From assembly GCA_029245675.1 (NCBI GenBank), contig JAQWOV010000025.1:32421-96420 (forward strand): a stretch of DNA of 64,000 nucleotides, in the 5' to 3' direction. The translations under genes and the position numbers were made by a program. Within the stretch, counting starts at the first letter, position 1; every line of letters begins with the position of its first letter. Under the pieces are notes generated by a model. The model did no database searches and had not been told where the DNA came from. It worked only from the letters and a program-made list of their open reading frames with translations. Origin of the DNA: Acidimicrobiales bacterium (GTDB lineage Bacteria > Actinomycetota > Acidimicrobiia > Acidimicrobiales > MedAcidi-G1). Below are positions 35,153 to 44,294 of the stretch, in pieces.

Positions 35153-37174
35153 TTATTTCCTTTCACGAGTACTGCGGTTACGCCGTCGTCTCGGGCTTTG
35201 ATTCTCTGAAGATTTCATTTCTCTCTCTGGCAATGTAACCACTTTTGACAGTTCTGGGTACTCAGCGGATAGATGGGGTATTGCCATAGCTTCAACAAAA
35301 TGTTTTTGGAAGTCGGGTTCAGTAGCGGTCTCAACTTTTTCAATCTCATCAACAATGCCTTGAATCTCTTTTCGCGCTTGGCCAGAGAGTAGAGCAATAA
35401 CCGCACCAGTACCCGCTGCATTGCCTACAGCTTTAACATGATCTTGATTACAGTCTGGAATCAAACCTAAAACTGTGGCATGAACAGTATCTATATGACT
35501 ACCAAATGCTCCAGCAAGATGTATGTGGTCAACTTTTTCAATTTCAAGATGGTCCATGAGTAAACGGATACCAGCGTAAAGAGCAGCCTTAGCTAGTTGA
35601 ATAGCCCTAATGTCATTTTGTGTAATAAAAATAGAAGATTCGTCTTCGTCTGACTTGTAGAGAAGATATTGAACAGTCCTTTCGTTGGGTTGCAATCGTG
35701 AAGAAGACAAAGATCCTGGCCCTCCTATGACTCCATCCTCACTTATGAGTCCTGCAAGGTACATTTCTGCGACAACTTCAATAATTCCTGATCCGCAAAT
35801 CCCAGTTACTCCTGTAGTCGAGGTAGCTTCAGCGAACCCTTCTTCATTTGACCACTTGTCTACTCCCAGTACCTTGATACGAGGCTCTCCAGTTTTTGAA
35901 TCTATTCGGACTCTTTCAATTGCGCCTGGAGTAGCTCTTTGTCCAGCGCTAATTTGAGCTCCTTCAAATGCAGGTCCTGTTGGACTAGAAGCCGCCAGAA
36001 CACGGTTTCTCCCTGAAAGCACAATTTCTGCGTTTGTTCCCACATCTACGACGGCAATCACTTCATCTTGTTCGTAGTCTTGTAAACGGGTTGCTAGTAT
36101 TACTGCTGCTGTATCGGCTCCAACATGTCCAGCAATACACGGAAGAACATGAACGCGAGATGCGGGATGGCAAGAAAGATCTAGTTCATTTGCTGAGAAA
36201 TCTGCGGCGTCTTTAAGCCCGAGAATAAATGGAGCCTGTCCAAGTGGTATTGGGTCAAGACCGAGGAAAAGATGATGCATTACTGGATTGCCCACAATAG
36301 TAATTTCTAGGACTTCTTCTTTTTGCGCTCCGGACTCTTCGCATAGTTCTTGGATTAAAGAATCTAAAGTTTCACGAACAGCTTCAGTCATTTCAACTTC
36401 TCCGCCCGGGTTCATCATTGCGTAGGAAACTCGACTCATTAAATCTTCGCCAAAACGTATCTGCGGGTTCATCACTCCTGCTGTAGCCAGAACAGTTCCG
36501 GAGGTTAAGTCACAAAGGTGACCAGCAATAGTTGTTGACCCCACATCAACACCTACTCCTAAAACACGTTCTTGTAATCCAGGCCAGATAGAGACAACTT
36601 TTTCCATGTCTCGAATGCCTACGGTCAAGGTCTTTAAGTTGTCTAAGCAACCATGACCAGTCCGCATCGTTTCTGCTTCTAGGACTAAATTCTCTAATCC
36701 CCATTGTTCAGCTAAAGCTTCAAGAATTTTTTCTTCCAAATTAGAGGTTTCAACTGCTTCTAATTCGATGAGGCATAACTTAAAAACAGGGTCAAGGGTG
36801 ATTTCGCCTAAATCAATGTCTTTGCGAATTACCTGCCGGTGTACTTGGCTTTCTTCCGGCACGTCAATGACTACGTCGCCATGAATAATAGCGGAGCAAC
36901 CTAATCGATTGGTTTCTCTGAGTGGACGTCTCCCTTTATAAGAGGACTCTTTGCCTCCTGATGGAGATAATGCACTTTGTTTAGAAGAGATACCGTGTTT
37001 GGCAAATTCACCAAACATCGGTTGAACTTGGCATCGACCGCAAATCCCTCGTCCGCCACAGACGGAATCAAGGTCAACACCGAGTTGTCTTGCTGCATCA
37101 AGAACAGTCATCCCATCGGTGAATTCGCCTCTTAACCCAGAGGGTGTAAAAACGACAAGATGCTCTTCACTCAT
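35153..37174 (-). CDS. RACo-like corrinoid-activating 2Fe-2S/ASKHA protein
   Basis: The 673-residue protein begins with a plant-type [2Fe-2S] ferredoxin domain (SVCGGRGICGRCQVQ, about residues 38-52). A long ASKHA-like ATPase region follows: GVGVDVGSTTIAGHLCDLT, VVDVGTNAEIVLSG and IHLAGAFGSHIDTVHATVLG. This matches reductive activators of corrinoid proteins (RACo, DUF4445), which restore Co(I) with ATP. The C-terminus is Arg-rich. It fits with the corrinoid protein and two methyltransferases around it. Confidence 0.9.
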   Translation of the reverse strand: MSEEHLVVFTPSGLRGEFTDGMTVLDAARQLGVDLDSVCGGRGICGRCQVQPMFGEFAKHGISSKQSALSPSGGKESSYKGRRPLRETNRLGCSAIIHGDVVIDVPEESQVHRQVIRKDIDLGEITLDPVFKLCLIELEAVETSNLEEKILEALAEQWGLENLVLEAETMRTGHGCLDNLKTLTVGIRDMEKVVSIWPGLQERVLGVGVDVGSTTIAGHLCDLTSGTVLATAGVMNPQIRFGEDLMSRVSYAMMNPGGEVEMTEAVRETLDSLIQELCEESGAQKEEVLEITIVGNPVMHHLFLGLDPIPLGQAPFILGLKDAADFSANELDLSCHPASRVHVLPCIAGHVGADTAAVILATRLQDYEQDEVIAVVDVGTNAEIVLSGRNRVLAASSPTGPAFEGAQISAGQRATPGAIERVRIDSKTGEPRIKVLGVDKWSNEEGFAEATSTTGVTGICGSGIIEVVAEMYLAGLISEDGVIGGPGSLSSSRLQPNERTVQYLLYKSDEDESSIFITQNDIRAIQLAKAALYAGIRLLMDHLEIEKVDHIHLAGAFGSHIDTVHATVLGLIPDCNQDHVKAVGNAAGTGAVIALLSGQARKEIQGIVDEIEKVETATEPDFQKHFVEAMAIPHLSAEYPELSKVVTLPEREMKSSENQSPRRRRNRSTRERK

Positions 37175-37204
37175 TAGATGGGGTGGTCATGACTGGGTCA
37201 TGGG

Positions 37205-38098
37205 CTAGTGACTCGGACGACGACGCCCACCACGTCGTTCGCGTGCGGGAGAAGAAGGGTCTCTGTTGTTTTTAATCCATTGCGCACAATCGGTATCAGC
37301 TCCAATAAGAACGTCTGCGCCTTGAATCGCAGTTTTAACTTCTGCATGGAGAGGATTCATGATTGCGGAAGTCATGCCATGGCTTATTGCCATGGCGATG
37401 AAAGTACCAGTTATTGCATGACGATTTGGTAAACCAAAACTTACATTTGATGCTCCACATGTGGTATTTACTTTTAGTTCATCGCGCAAGCGACGGACTA
37501 AAGCAAAAACTTGTTGACCAGCGGTACCCATTGCCCCGATCGGCATCACTAATGGATCTACTACTACGTCTTCAGCGGGAATTCCATGGTCGGAAGCTCG
37601 TCGGACAATGCGCTGGGCAACTTCAAATCGAACATTTGGATCTTCGGAGATTCCGGTGTCATCGTTGGATATAGCAACCACTGCAGCGCCGTGCTTTGCA
37701 ACAAGTGGAAGCACTCTTTCCATTACTGCTTCTTCTCCGGTGACTGAATTAACTAAAGCTTTGCCTTTGTAAACAGATAATCCAGCTTCTAAGGCTTCAA
37801 TAATCGAAGAATCAATTGATAACGGGACGTCTGTAATTGATTGAACTAGTTCAATTGACTTAGAAAGTAGAGCTGGCTCATCTGCCAGAGGGATTCCAGC
37901 ATTTATATCTAACATTTGTGCGCCTGCTTCTACTTGAGCAATTGCATCAGCTTCAACTCGACTAAAGTCGCCGGCTTTCATTTCTTCTGCGAGAAGTTTT
38001 CGCCCAGTTGGATTTATACGTTCGCCTATCATGACAAATGGGCGGCCAAAGCCGATCATTAGTTCTTTAGTTGCGGAGCTTAAAAGGGTGTCAGTCAC
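37205..38098 (-). CDS. Pterin-binding methyltetrahydrofolate:corrinoid methyltransferase
   Basis: The 297-residue protein has a pterin-binding (DHPS-like) TIM barrel: MIGERINPTGRKLLAEE, AGAQMLDINAGIPLADE, PLSIDSSIIEALEAGL, ALVNSVTGEE and TTCGASNVSFGLPNR. These match MtgA/MtvA/AcsE-type enzymes that move a methyl group between corrinoid and tetrahydrofolate. It would accept the methyl from the corrinoid protein and form methyl-THF for MetF. The C-terminus is Arg-rich (ARERRGGRRRPSH). Confidence 0.88.
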   Translation of the reverse strand: MTDTLLSSATKELMIGFGRPFVMIGERINPTGRKLLAEEMKAGDFSRVEADAIAQVEAGAQMLDINAGIPLADEPALLSKSIELVQSITDVPLSIDSSIIEALEAGLSVYKGKALVNSVTGEEAVMERVLPLVAKHGAAVVAISNDDTGISEDPNVRFEVAQRIVRRASDHGIPAEDVVVDPLVMPIGAMGTAGQQVFALVRRLRDELKVNTTCGASNVSFGLPNRHAITGTFIAMAISHGMTSAIMNPLHAEVKTAIQGADVLIGADTDCAQWIKNNRDPSSPARERRGGRRRPSH

Positions 38099-38114
38099 TG
38101 GTTTTTCCTAACGG

Positions 38115-38426
38115 CTATTTACCACTTGATGGTTCGACGCCTCCGGAGCGTACGAGGTTTTTTACGCGTTCAGGCGGATAAGCCGATTCAATTTTTTTAA
38201 CTTCTTCCGCTACCGTAGCGGCAAGATCAGTTCCACAATTTTGTGTTTCTCTCCGCCACTGCCTCACGTAGTCGTCTGTTGAAGATAATCCGGCGACCAT
38301 AGCGGCTTGATCAATTGCTAATTGAAAGCGTGAATCTAGTAATGCTTTCTCTCTGACTCTCCCGCTTTGAGCCGTGATTTGAGCAGGAATGTCCCGCCAA
38401 TAGATTGTTATTAGAGAAGAAGCCAT
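38115..38426 (-). CDS. PF13769-type 'virulence factor' family protein
   Basis: The 103-residue protein has ITIYWRDIPAQITAQSG and FQLAIDQAAMVAG, then DDYVRQWRRE, which match the small family named virulence factor (PF13769). The name is historical; the biochemical role is unknown. The preferred start is ATG 38426, one base after the DUF1638 stop; an ATG at 38441 would overlap. It sits inside a corrinoid methyltransferase operon, so a role in methyl transfer or cofactor handling is more likely than virulence. Confidence 0.75.
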   Translation of the reverse strand: MASSLITIYWRDIPAQITAQSGRVREKALLDSRFQLAIDQAAMVAGLSSTDDYVRQWRRETQNCGTDLAATVAEEVKKIESAYPPERVKNLVRSGGVEPSSGK

Positions 38427-38427
38427 A

Positions 38428-39078
38428 TCAAGAAATTTCATTTAATTGTTGTTTAGGAGATGGTCCAAGATTGATAATGTTTGAGCCTAAATCTCCATAA
38501 CCTGTGTAAAAAAGTTCAAATTTTAGACCAAGGCGTTCTGCCGCATCACGTGCTTTTTGTTCGATTTCTGGGTCATTAGTCTGAGCCAAGTAAACGAGAC
38601 GAGTGTAGGCACCAAAATAATCTTTAAGCAGTTCAGGGTGGCGATCAAGCCAAAGCGCCTGAATTACTAAACGGTCAAAGTGTCGTGTGAGATAGTCCGT
38701 GAGATAAAAGGTTCCAATTTCTGCATCTTGTATTTCGCTAAATTGTTTACTTCCAGCAAAGAATTCATAGCAGTGGGCTCCTGGAAGGCGTTCCACTTGG
38801 AGCTCTTCGCAAACTTTATCTAGGAGGCCACCGGTACCACAGTCGGCGTAGCCAACATAAATGTTTTGGTACTCATTTTTTGCTTGAGTTACTCGGTCTC
38901 TTACCGCTTCAGGGATGAGTTCAGGGGTGTTATGGTAAGAAGCCGGTAGACACTCAATGTCAAAAGTTTCTAGGCCGTTGACTTTTATTAAATCAAGTAG
39001 TTCCCTTGCTAGTGCTCCACAAGCAACTACCAGAGTTCTCGATGAGGTATCAGAGTTCGGCATAGTTTCTGAAACCAT
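38428..39078 (-). CDS. DUF1638 protein
   Basis: The 216-residue protein matches DUF1638: LVVACGALARELLDLI at the start, IECLPASYHNTPELIP, NIYVGYADCGTGGLLD, RLPGAHCYEFFAG and DYFGAYTRLVYLAQT. The conserved Cys and His (CG, DCG, HCYEF) suggest metal or thiol chemistry, but function is not known. It lies between the corrinoid protein and PF13769 genes in one operon, so it is likely an accessory of the methyltransferase system. Confidence 0.82.
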   Translation of the reverse strand: MVSETMPNSDTSSRTLVVACGALARELLDLIKVNGLETFDIECLPASYHNTPELIPEAVRDRVTQAKNEYQNIYVGYADCGTGGLLDKVCEELQVERLPGAHCYEFFAGSKQFSEIQDAEIGTFYLTDYLTRHFDRLVIQALWLDRHPELLKDYFGAYTRLVYLAQTNDPEIEQKARDAAERLGLKFELFYTGYGDLGSNIINLGPSPKQQLNEIS

Positions 39079-39088
39079 TTGAAGACAA

Positions 39089-39793
39089 CTAGGCGGCAGA
39101 AGAGCGGCGTTCCGCTACTAGACGTTGTGCTGTTTCAGCAGCTACAGCGGCGTCACGACAATATGCATCTGCACCGATGGCTTCTCCAAATTCTTCGTTG
39201 AGGGGAGCCCCTCCGACGATGACCATGTATTCTTCTCGGAGACTCTTCTCTATGAGTGTGTCAATGACAACTTTCATATATGGCATTGTGGTGGTTAATA
39301 AGGCAGACATTCCGAGAAGATCAGGTTTGTGTTCGTCAAGTGCTCCTAAGAATTCCTCGACGTCTGTGTTTATGCCTAAATCTATGACTTCAAATCCAGC
39401 GCCTTCAAGCATCATTCCAACTAGGTTCTTTCCGATGTCATGAATGTCGCCTTTAACTGTTCCAATAACAATTTTGCCAACTGGTTCAGCTCCAGTTTCA
39501 GCTAACAAAGGTCGCAGGATTTCCATGCCTGCTTTCATTGCGTTAGCGGAGAGAAGAACCTCAGGGACAAATAAGATTCCGTCGCGAAAGTCAATTCCTA
39601 CAATCCGCATACCTTCGACTAAAGCCTTATTTAGTACATCTGAAGGGCTCCACCCGCGATCAAGCAAGATGTTGGTTCCTTCAACAATCTCTTCTCCTAA
39701 TCCGTCGTAGAGGTCGTCATGCATTTGTACTGCAAGATCTTCGTCAGAAAGATCTGCGAGAATTATTTCTTCTTCTGGCTGTTCCTCTGTCAT
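39089..39793 (-). CDS. Corrinoid protein (MttC/MtgC-like)
   Basis: The start is ATG 39793, nine bases after GAGGGAG, giving 234 residues; a TTG at 39811 would place the SD inside the gene. The N-terminal helical cap (about 15-100) is followed by a B12-binding Rossmann domain with IGTVKGDIHDIGKNLVGMML (the DxHxxG motif with the cobalt His), then DLGINTDVEEF and VIVGGAPLN. It carries the methyl group between the MttB-like and pterin-type methyltransferases. It is the first gene of the leftward operon. Confidence 0.92.
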   Translation of the reverse strand: MTEEQPEEEIILADLSDEDLAVQMHDDLYDGLGEEIVEGTNILLDRGWSPSDVLNKALVEGMRIVGIDFRDGILFVPEVLLSANAMKAGMEILRPLLAETGAEPVGKIVIGTVKGDIHDIGKNLVGMMLEGAGFEVIDLGINTDVEEFLGALDEHKPDLLGMSALLTTTMPYMKVVIDTLIEKSLREEYMVIVGGAPLNEEFGEAIGADAYCRDAAVAAETAQRLVAERRSSAA

Positions 39794-39964
39794 TGTTTCA
39801 ATCTCCCTCAATCTGAGTATTTAAATTTATGACTATTTAGATAAATTTGATTTCTATTTTTACTCTGTTTATAACCTTTAACGCAAACCATCCCGTAGCG
39901 TGGGAAGATTCATATTTGAAACTCTACTTATTATGAATCAAATCGTCCACCATTCTTTTTGCAC

Positions 39965-39981
39965 TTCCCATATCGTGGCAA
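39965..39981. promoter_or_regulatory. Candidate IclR operator upstream of iclR
   Basis: TTCCCATATCGTGGCAA matches the palindrome TTCCCACAATGTGGGAA at 13 of 17 positions. It lies 33 bases before the iclR start and about 170 bases before the corrinoid-protein start, in the divergent spacer of 220 bases. The position fits autoregulation and control of the leftward operon. The rest of the spacer is A+T-rich with no other clear signal. Confidence 0.45.
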
Positions 39982-40013
39982 GTATCATTAAATAACTGGA
40001 GGCAGTATCTCTT

Positions 40014-40781
40014 ATGAAAATTGTGCAAAGTATTGAGCGGGCCTTTGACATTCTTGAAGAGATCTCAAAAAGTCCGGCTGGAATCAGTGACTTGTCGCGT
40101 AGCACTGGGTTGCCGACAAGTACTGTGGCCCGACTCTTATATTCTTTGGAGAAAATGGATGTCATAGAAAGAGAAGAAGGAAAGTCTATTTATCGGATAG
40201 GCCCTTCAGTCGTGACCTTGGCATCGAGTGTAAACCCAACCCAAAGGCTACTTACCGCCGCACAACCACATTTACGAGGACTCGTTGAAATGCTTGGAGA
40301 GGCAGCAGGTCTTGCAATTCCTGCCGGATATGACGTTCACTACATAGGAGAGATCGACTCCCCGCATCCAGTGCAGATCCGCGATTGGACAGGTACGAGT
40401 CTTCCAATACACATTGTTCCCTCAGGAATTGTATTTTTGGCTCATTGGCCTGATGATGCTGTCGAAGCTTTTTTAAGACATCCGTTAGACCGATTTACAG
40501 CACAAACTGTTATTTCACCTACGGTCATACGTCAGCGCGTCGTTGAAGCAAAAGAAAAAGGACATGTTTGGCTTTTTGAGGAATTTTCTGAAGGAATAAA
40601 CTCCATAGCTGCGCCAGTCTTTAATCACACAGGTTTACTATTGGGGGCGTTACATAGTCATGGGCCCTCCTACCGTTTCCCTTCTGAAGAAATGGAAGAT
40701 GTGATCGCTCAACGTGTCATGCAAACAGCTTCCGCTATTTCAGAAGCGTTAGGTTTTGTTCCTAATCGGGATAGTAAATAA
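40014..40781 (+). CDS. IclR family transcriptional regulator
   Basis: The 255-residue protein has an N-terminal winged helix-turn-helix (VQSIERAFDILEEISKSP, then ISDLSRSTGLPTSTVARLLY) and a C-terminal IclR effector domain (about 75-245; HYIGEIDSPHPVQIRDW, LFEEFSEGINSIAAPVFNH). It is divergent from the corrinoid operon and is followed ten bases later by an EamA transporter. It probably senses a pathway intermediate such as a betaine or carnitine derivative. The shared palindrome upstream of it, of fhs and of the last gene in the window is a candidate binding site. Confidence 0.92.
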   Translation: MKIVQSIERAFDILEEISKSPAGISDLSRSTGLPTSTVARLLYSLEKMDVIEREEGKSIYRIGPSVVTLASSVNPTQRLLTAAQPHLRGLVEMLGEAAGLAIPAGYDVHYIGEIDSPHPVQIRDWTGTSLPIHIVPSGIVFLAHWPDDAVEAFLRHPLDRFTAQTVISPTVIRQRVVEAKEKGHVWLFEEFSEGINSIAAPVFNHTGLLLGALHSHGPSYRFPSEEMEDVIAQRVMQTASAISEALGFVPNRDSK

Positions 40782-40791
40782 ATAGATTTGT

Positions 40792-41619
40792 ATGTCAGCT
40801 ATATATGGAGTTATTGCAGCATTAGGGGTAGGTGTTGGGGATCATGTCACCCGAGGGTCTGCTGATCGAAGTTTCATTTCTCAAGCACTCGGAGGTTTTT
40901 TTCTCGGAAACTTTATTTTCGCTCTACTAGCAGTCTTTTGGTTTGGGGGTGAATGGCGTGCGGGAGATCTAATAGTTGGTGCTTTAAGCGGATTGATTGC
41001 AGTAACAGCCATTGGGACGCTTTATCTCGGTTATGAGGCAGCTAGCGCTGGTGTAGTTGGGCCTCCAGCCGCAGTATTAGCTGTAGTCGTCCCAGTTGGC
41101 TTTGATTTAGTTTTTGGACAGGTTCCTTCGAATCAAATTTTGGTTGGAATTACTATCGGAATTGTTTCAGTTTTGTTTATTTCCTTTAATCCTTTATTTA
41201 GCGGTAATTTACGACGAGGTATCGGATTTAGCGTTATAGCTGGACTTAGTTATGGATTTTTATTTGTAACCCTTGATCAAATTAGCGCGGAGAGCGGATT
41301 TTGGTCGGCAACTTCTCAGCGCTTAGTCGGATTTCTGATATTCGCTGGCTTCAGTCTTAAAAAAGGCCGAAAAGTATTCCCAGAAAAAAGTGCCTTTGGG
41401 GTCTCTTTTCTTGGAGCGCTTTTTGCAAGTGTCGGAGCTCTTGCATTTCTTTATGGACTTCAACATGGAGACTTAGCGCCAGTGGCAGCGATCGGCACTC
41501 AATATGCAGCAGTCACGGTTGTATGTGGCTATTTTTTTAGAAAAGAACAATTACGTTCCTGGCAATGGCTAGGTCTAACTGGAACTGTTATTTCTCTTTC
41601 TCTTATTGTCACCGGATGA
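40792..41619 (+). CDS. EamA/DMT family transporter
   Basis: The 275-residue membrane protein has about ten hydrophobic segments in two halves, as expected for the drug/metabolite (EamA) family: YLGYEAASAGVVGPPAAVLA ends the first half and FLYGLQHGDLAPVAAIGTQY mirrors it in the second. It lies ten bases after iclR and is likely co-transcribed. It may export or import a pathway metabolite. Specificity is unknown. Confidence 0.8.
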   Translation: MSAIYGVIAALGVGVGDHVTRGSADRSFISQALGGFFLGNFIFALLAVFWFGGEWRAGDLIVGALSGLIAVTAIGTLYLGYEAASAGVVGPPAAVLAVVVPVGFDLVFGQVPSNQILVGITIGIVSVLFISFNPLFSGNLRRGIGFSVIAGLSYGFLFVTLDQISAESGFWSATSQRLVGFLIFAGFSLKKGRKVFPEKSAFGVSFLGALFASVGALAFLYGLQHGDLAPVAAIGTQYAAVTVVCGYFFRKEQLRSWQWLGLTGTVISLSLIVTG

Positions 41620-41765
41620 GATTTCTTCACTACTAAGCAAAAGTGATCGTAAGGCCATTTTTATGGTTGACTTTCTTGTGGAGTAGGTATGATCCAAATC
41701 CGTGGTTAGAACATGATTCAAGTTTTAATTTTTTAAATATTAACTCCGCCCGAATAGGAGAAAAA

Positions 41766-44285
41766 ATGAGTGAGTTTCCGACTAAAGCCAAAGTTGTGGT
41801 TATTGGAGCAGGCATTGTCGGTAATTGTCTTGTGGGCCATCTTGCCCGATTAGGTTGGAAAGATATTGTTCTTTTAGATAAAGGACCTCTTCCAAATCCT
41901 GGGGGCTCTACTGGCCATGCCTCAAACTTTATTTTTCCTGTTGATCACAACAAAGAAATGGCTTTACTTGGAGAGCAAAGCGCTAACCAGTATCGAGATT
42001 TAGATCTTTCAGTTGATTCTGGCGGAATTGAGGTTGCACGTACAGAAGAGCGCATGGACGAACTTGATCGCCGTATGACTTCGGCAAAAGCTTGGGGCAT
42101 TGAAGCTCATCTTCTTTCTCCAGCAGAAGTAAAAGAACTCGTTCCTTTCATAAATGATGACGTCATTCTTGGTGGCTTCTATTGCCCAACCGTTTCAGTA
42201 GTTGATTCGTTAGAAACAGGAACTGTTATGAGGAAAGAAGCTATAGAGACAGCAGGATGTCAGGTTTTTGCTAATACCGAAGTTTTAGATGTTGTGACCT
42301 CTGAACAGCCTGGCGGGATAACTCAAGTTGAAGCAGTAGTTACTGATAAAGGAAGAATTGAAGCAGAGTACGTCGTTATTGCATGTGGAGTATGGTCAAA
42401 CCGTATAGCAAACATGGCAGGAGCAACCATTCCTTTAGCTCCCGTAGTGCACCAGATGGCTGATGTTGGACCTATGGATATTTTGGCCGAGACAAATAAC
42501 GAGATCGGATATCCGATTGTTCGTGACATGGATACTTTCTGTTACGAACGACAATCATCAGGATCAATGGAAGTCGGTTCCTACGGGCATCGAGCCATCA
42601 TCCATCATCCAGACACAATCCCATCAAACGAAGAAGCAGCATTATCCCCTACAGAGATGCCATTTACCCCAGACGATTTTGATGATCAGATGGAAACAGC
42701 AATCGAACTAATGGACATGCTTGGTGACGCTGAAATTAAATACGCGATCAATGGACTTCTTTCCCTTACTCCTGATGGCATGCCATGCCTTGGAGAAACC
42801 ACAGAGGTAAGAAATCTTTGGTCCGCTGCAGCTGTCTGGGTAAAAGAGGGTCCAGGAATGGCTCAAGTCGTAGCCGAATGGATGACCTATGGATACCCAC
42901 GAGTAATTGACGTACACGGTGCGGATATCGCTCGCTTCTATGACGGTGAACGTTCCGAAGACCACATTTGGTCTCGTGCTGATGAAAGTTTCATTAAGAC
43001 ATATGGCATTGTTCATCCAAGTGAGCAATGGGGAGGGCAACGAAATATTGATGTCGGACCCTACTTCTCACGACAAGAAGATCTTGATGCGATGTTCTTT
43101 CAAGCTAGAACTTGGGAACGACCACAATGGTACGGAGCAAACGCTGACCTTGTAGACCGTTACGACCTCAAAGAAAGAGAAGTTGAATGGGATAACCGCT
43201 GGTGGAGCCCCATCACAGTAGGAGAACATCTTAACCTTCGTGAAAACTGTGGGTTAGTAGATCTCAGCGCTTTTCAAATTTACACACTCGAAGGAGAGGG
43301 TGCAGTCGAATACGCGGACTATCTCGCTGTAAACAAAGTTGATGTCCCAGTGGGTCGATCAATTTACACTCCATGGCTAAATCAAGATGGCGGCTTCCAT
43401 TCTGACTTAACCATGATGCGTTTGGCCGAAGATAAAGTAGCTATAGTCACCGGCGTATTTGACGGAGGGCGCGACTCCTTCTGGGTCAACCGACACATGC
43501 CAACAGACGGATCAGTTAAATTCACGAATCTAACTCACAAAATAACCACTCTCGGCCTGTGGGGCCCCAACGCCCCAGCCACTTTGGCGCAATTAACTGA
43601 CCATGATCTCACTCAAGAAGGATCCTCATATGGATCAATCGTTGAAGTAGATATTGCTGGATTACCTTGCCGCATATTCCGCATTTCCTATGTAGGAGAC
43701 ACCGGATGGGAAATTTACACCGACTGGGATAATGGCCCTGCCCTCTGGGATGCCCTAATGACGGCTGGAGCGGATCTCGGCATCCGAGCAACAGGTGGTG
43801 GAGTTTATGGATCCTCTGGACGGATTGAAAAAGGCTATCGACTCATGGGCGCTGAATTAGAAAGCGAATACAATCCACTTGAAGCAGGTTTGGCTCGACC
43901 AAAGGTCAAAGCAGCTGATTTCATAGGAAAAGAGGCTTACCTAGCAGCCCGTGAAAAAGGTGAACCAGAGGTAGCGATGTGCACACTCACTGTTGAGGAT
44001 CTTGCTGACAGTCAAGGACGGTCCCGATACCCACAAGGCGGAAACGAACCTATCTTGACTGCTGCCGGAGAACGAATCGTTGATTCACATGGGCGAGCAA
44101 GTCGAGTTACTTCAGCCGGGTATGGGCCATCAGTTGGTAAGCATCTATTAATGGCTTATTTACCAACTGAACTAGCGGTTCCAGGAACTGACCTTCAAGT
44201 CATGTACATGAATGAGATGTATCCAGTAAAAGTTGGATCTACAGGTTCTGTATTTGATCCAGAAGATTCACGTCTGAAATCATAA
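41766..44285 (+). CDS. Dimethylglycine/sarcosine dehydrogenase-like flavoprotein with GcvT domain
   Basis: The start is ATG 41766, behind AGGAG; the frame opens further upstream without a start signal. The 839-residue protein has an FAD domain (about 1-400: VVVIGAGIVGNCLVGHLA, GSTGHASNFIFPV) and a C-terminal folate-binding GcvT-like domain (about 430-835: LRENCGLVDLSAFQIYTLEG, then FRISYVGDTGWEIYT). This is the layout of dimethylglycine and sarcosine dehydrogenases, which pass electrons to ETF and the one-carbon unit to THF. The ETF genes follow directly. Dimethylglycine is the likely substrate, as the product of betaine demethylation. Confidence 0.88.
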   Translation: MSEFPTKAKVVVIGAGIVGNCLVGHLARLGWKDIVLLDKGPLPNPGGSTGHASNFIFPVDHNKEMALLGEQSANQYRDLDLSVDSGGIEVARTEERMDELDRRMTSAKAWGIEAHLLSPAEVKELVPFINDDVILGGFYCPTVSVVDSLETGTVMRKEAIETAGCQVFANTEVLDVVTSEQPGGITQVEAVVTDKGRIEAEYVVIACGVWSNRIANMAGATIPLAPVVHQMADVGPMDILAETNNEIGYPIVRDMDTFCYERQSSGSMEVGSYGHRAIIHHPDTIPSNEEAALSPTEMPFTPDDFDDQMETAIELMDMLGDAEIKYAINGLLSLTPDGMPCLGETTEVRNLWSAAAVWVKEGPGMAQVVAEWMTYGYPRVIDVHGADIARFYDGERSEDHIWSRADESFIKTYGIVHPSEQWGGQRNIDVGPYFSRQEDLDAMFFQARTWERPQWYGANADLVDRYDLKEREVEWDNRWWSPITVGEHLNLRENCGLVDLSAFQIYTLEGEGAVEYADYLAVNKVDVPVGRSIYTPWLNQDGGFHSDLTMMRLAEDKVAIVTGVFDGGRDSFWVNRHMPTDGSVKFTNLTHKITTLGLWGPNAPATLAQLTDHDLTQEGSSYGSIVEVDIAGLPCRIFRISYVGDTGWEIYTDWDNGPALWDALMTAGADLGIRATGGGVYGSSGRIEKGYRLMGAELESEYNPLEAGLARPKVKAADFIGKEAYLAAREKGEPEVAMCTLTVEDLADSQGRSRYPQGGNEPILTAAGERIVDSHGRASRVTSAGYGPSVGKHLLMAYLPTELAVPGTDLQVMYMNEMYPVKVGSTGSVFDPEDSRLKS

Positions 44286-44294
44286 GGACAGTTC

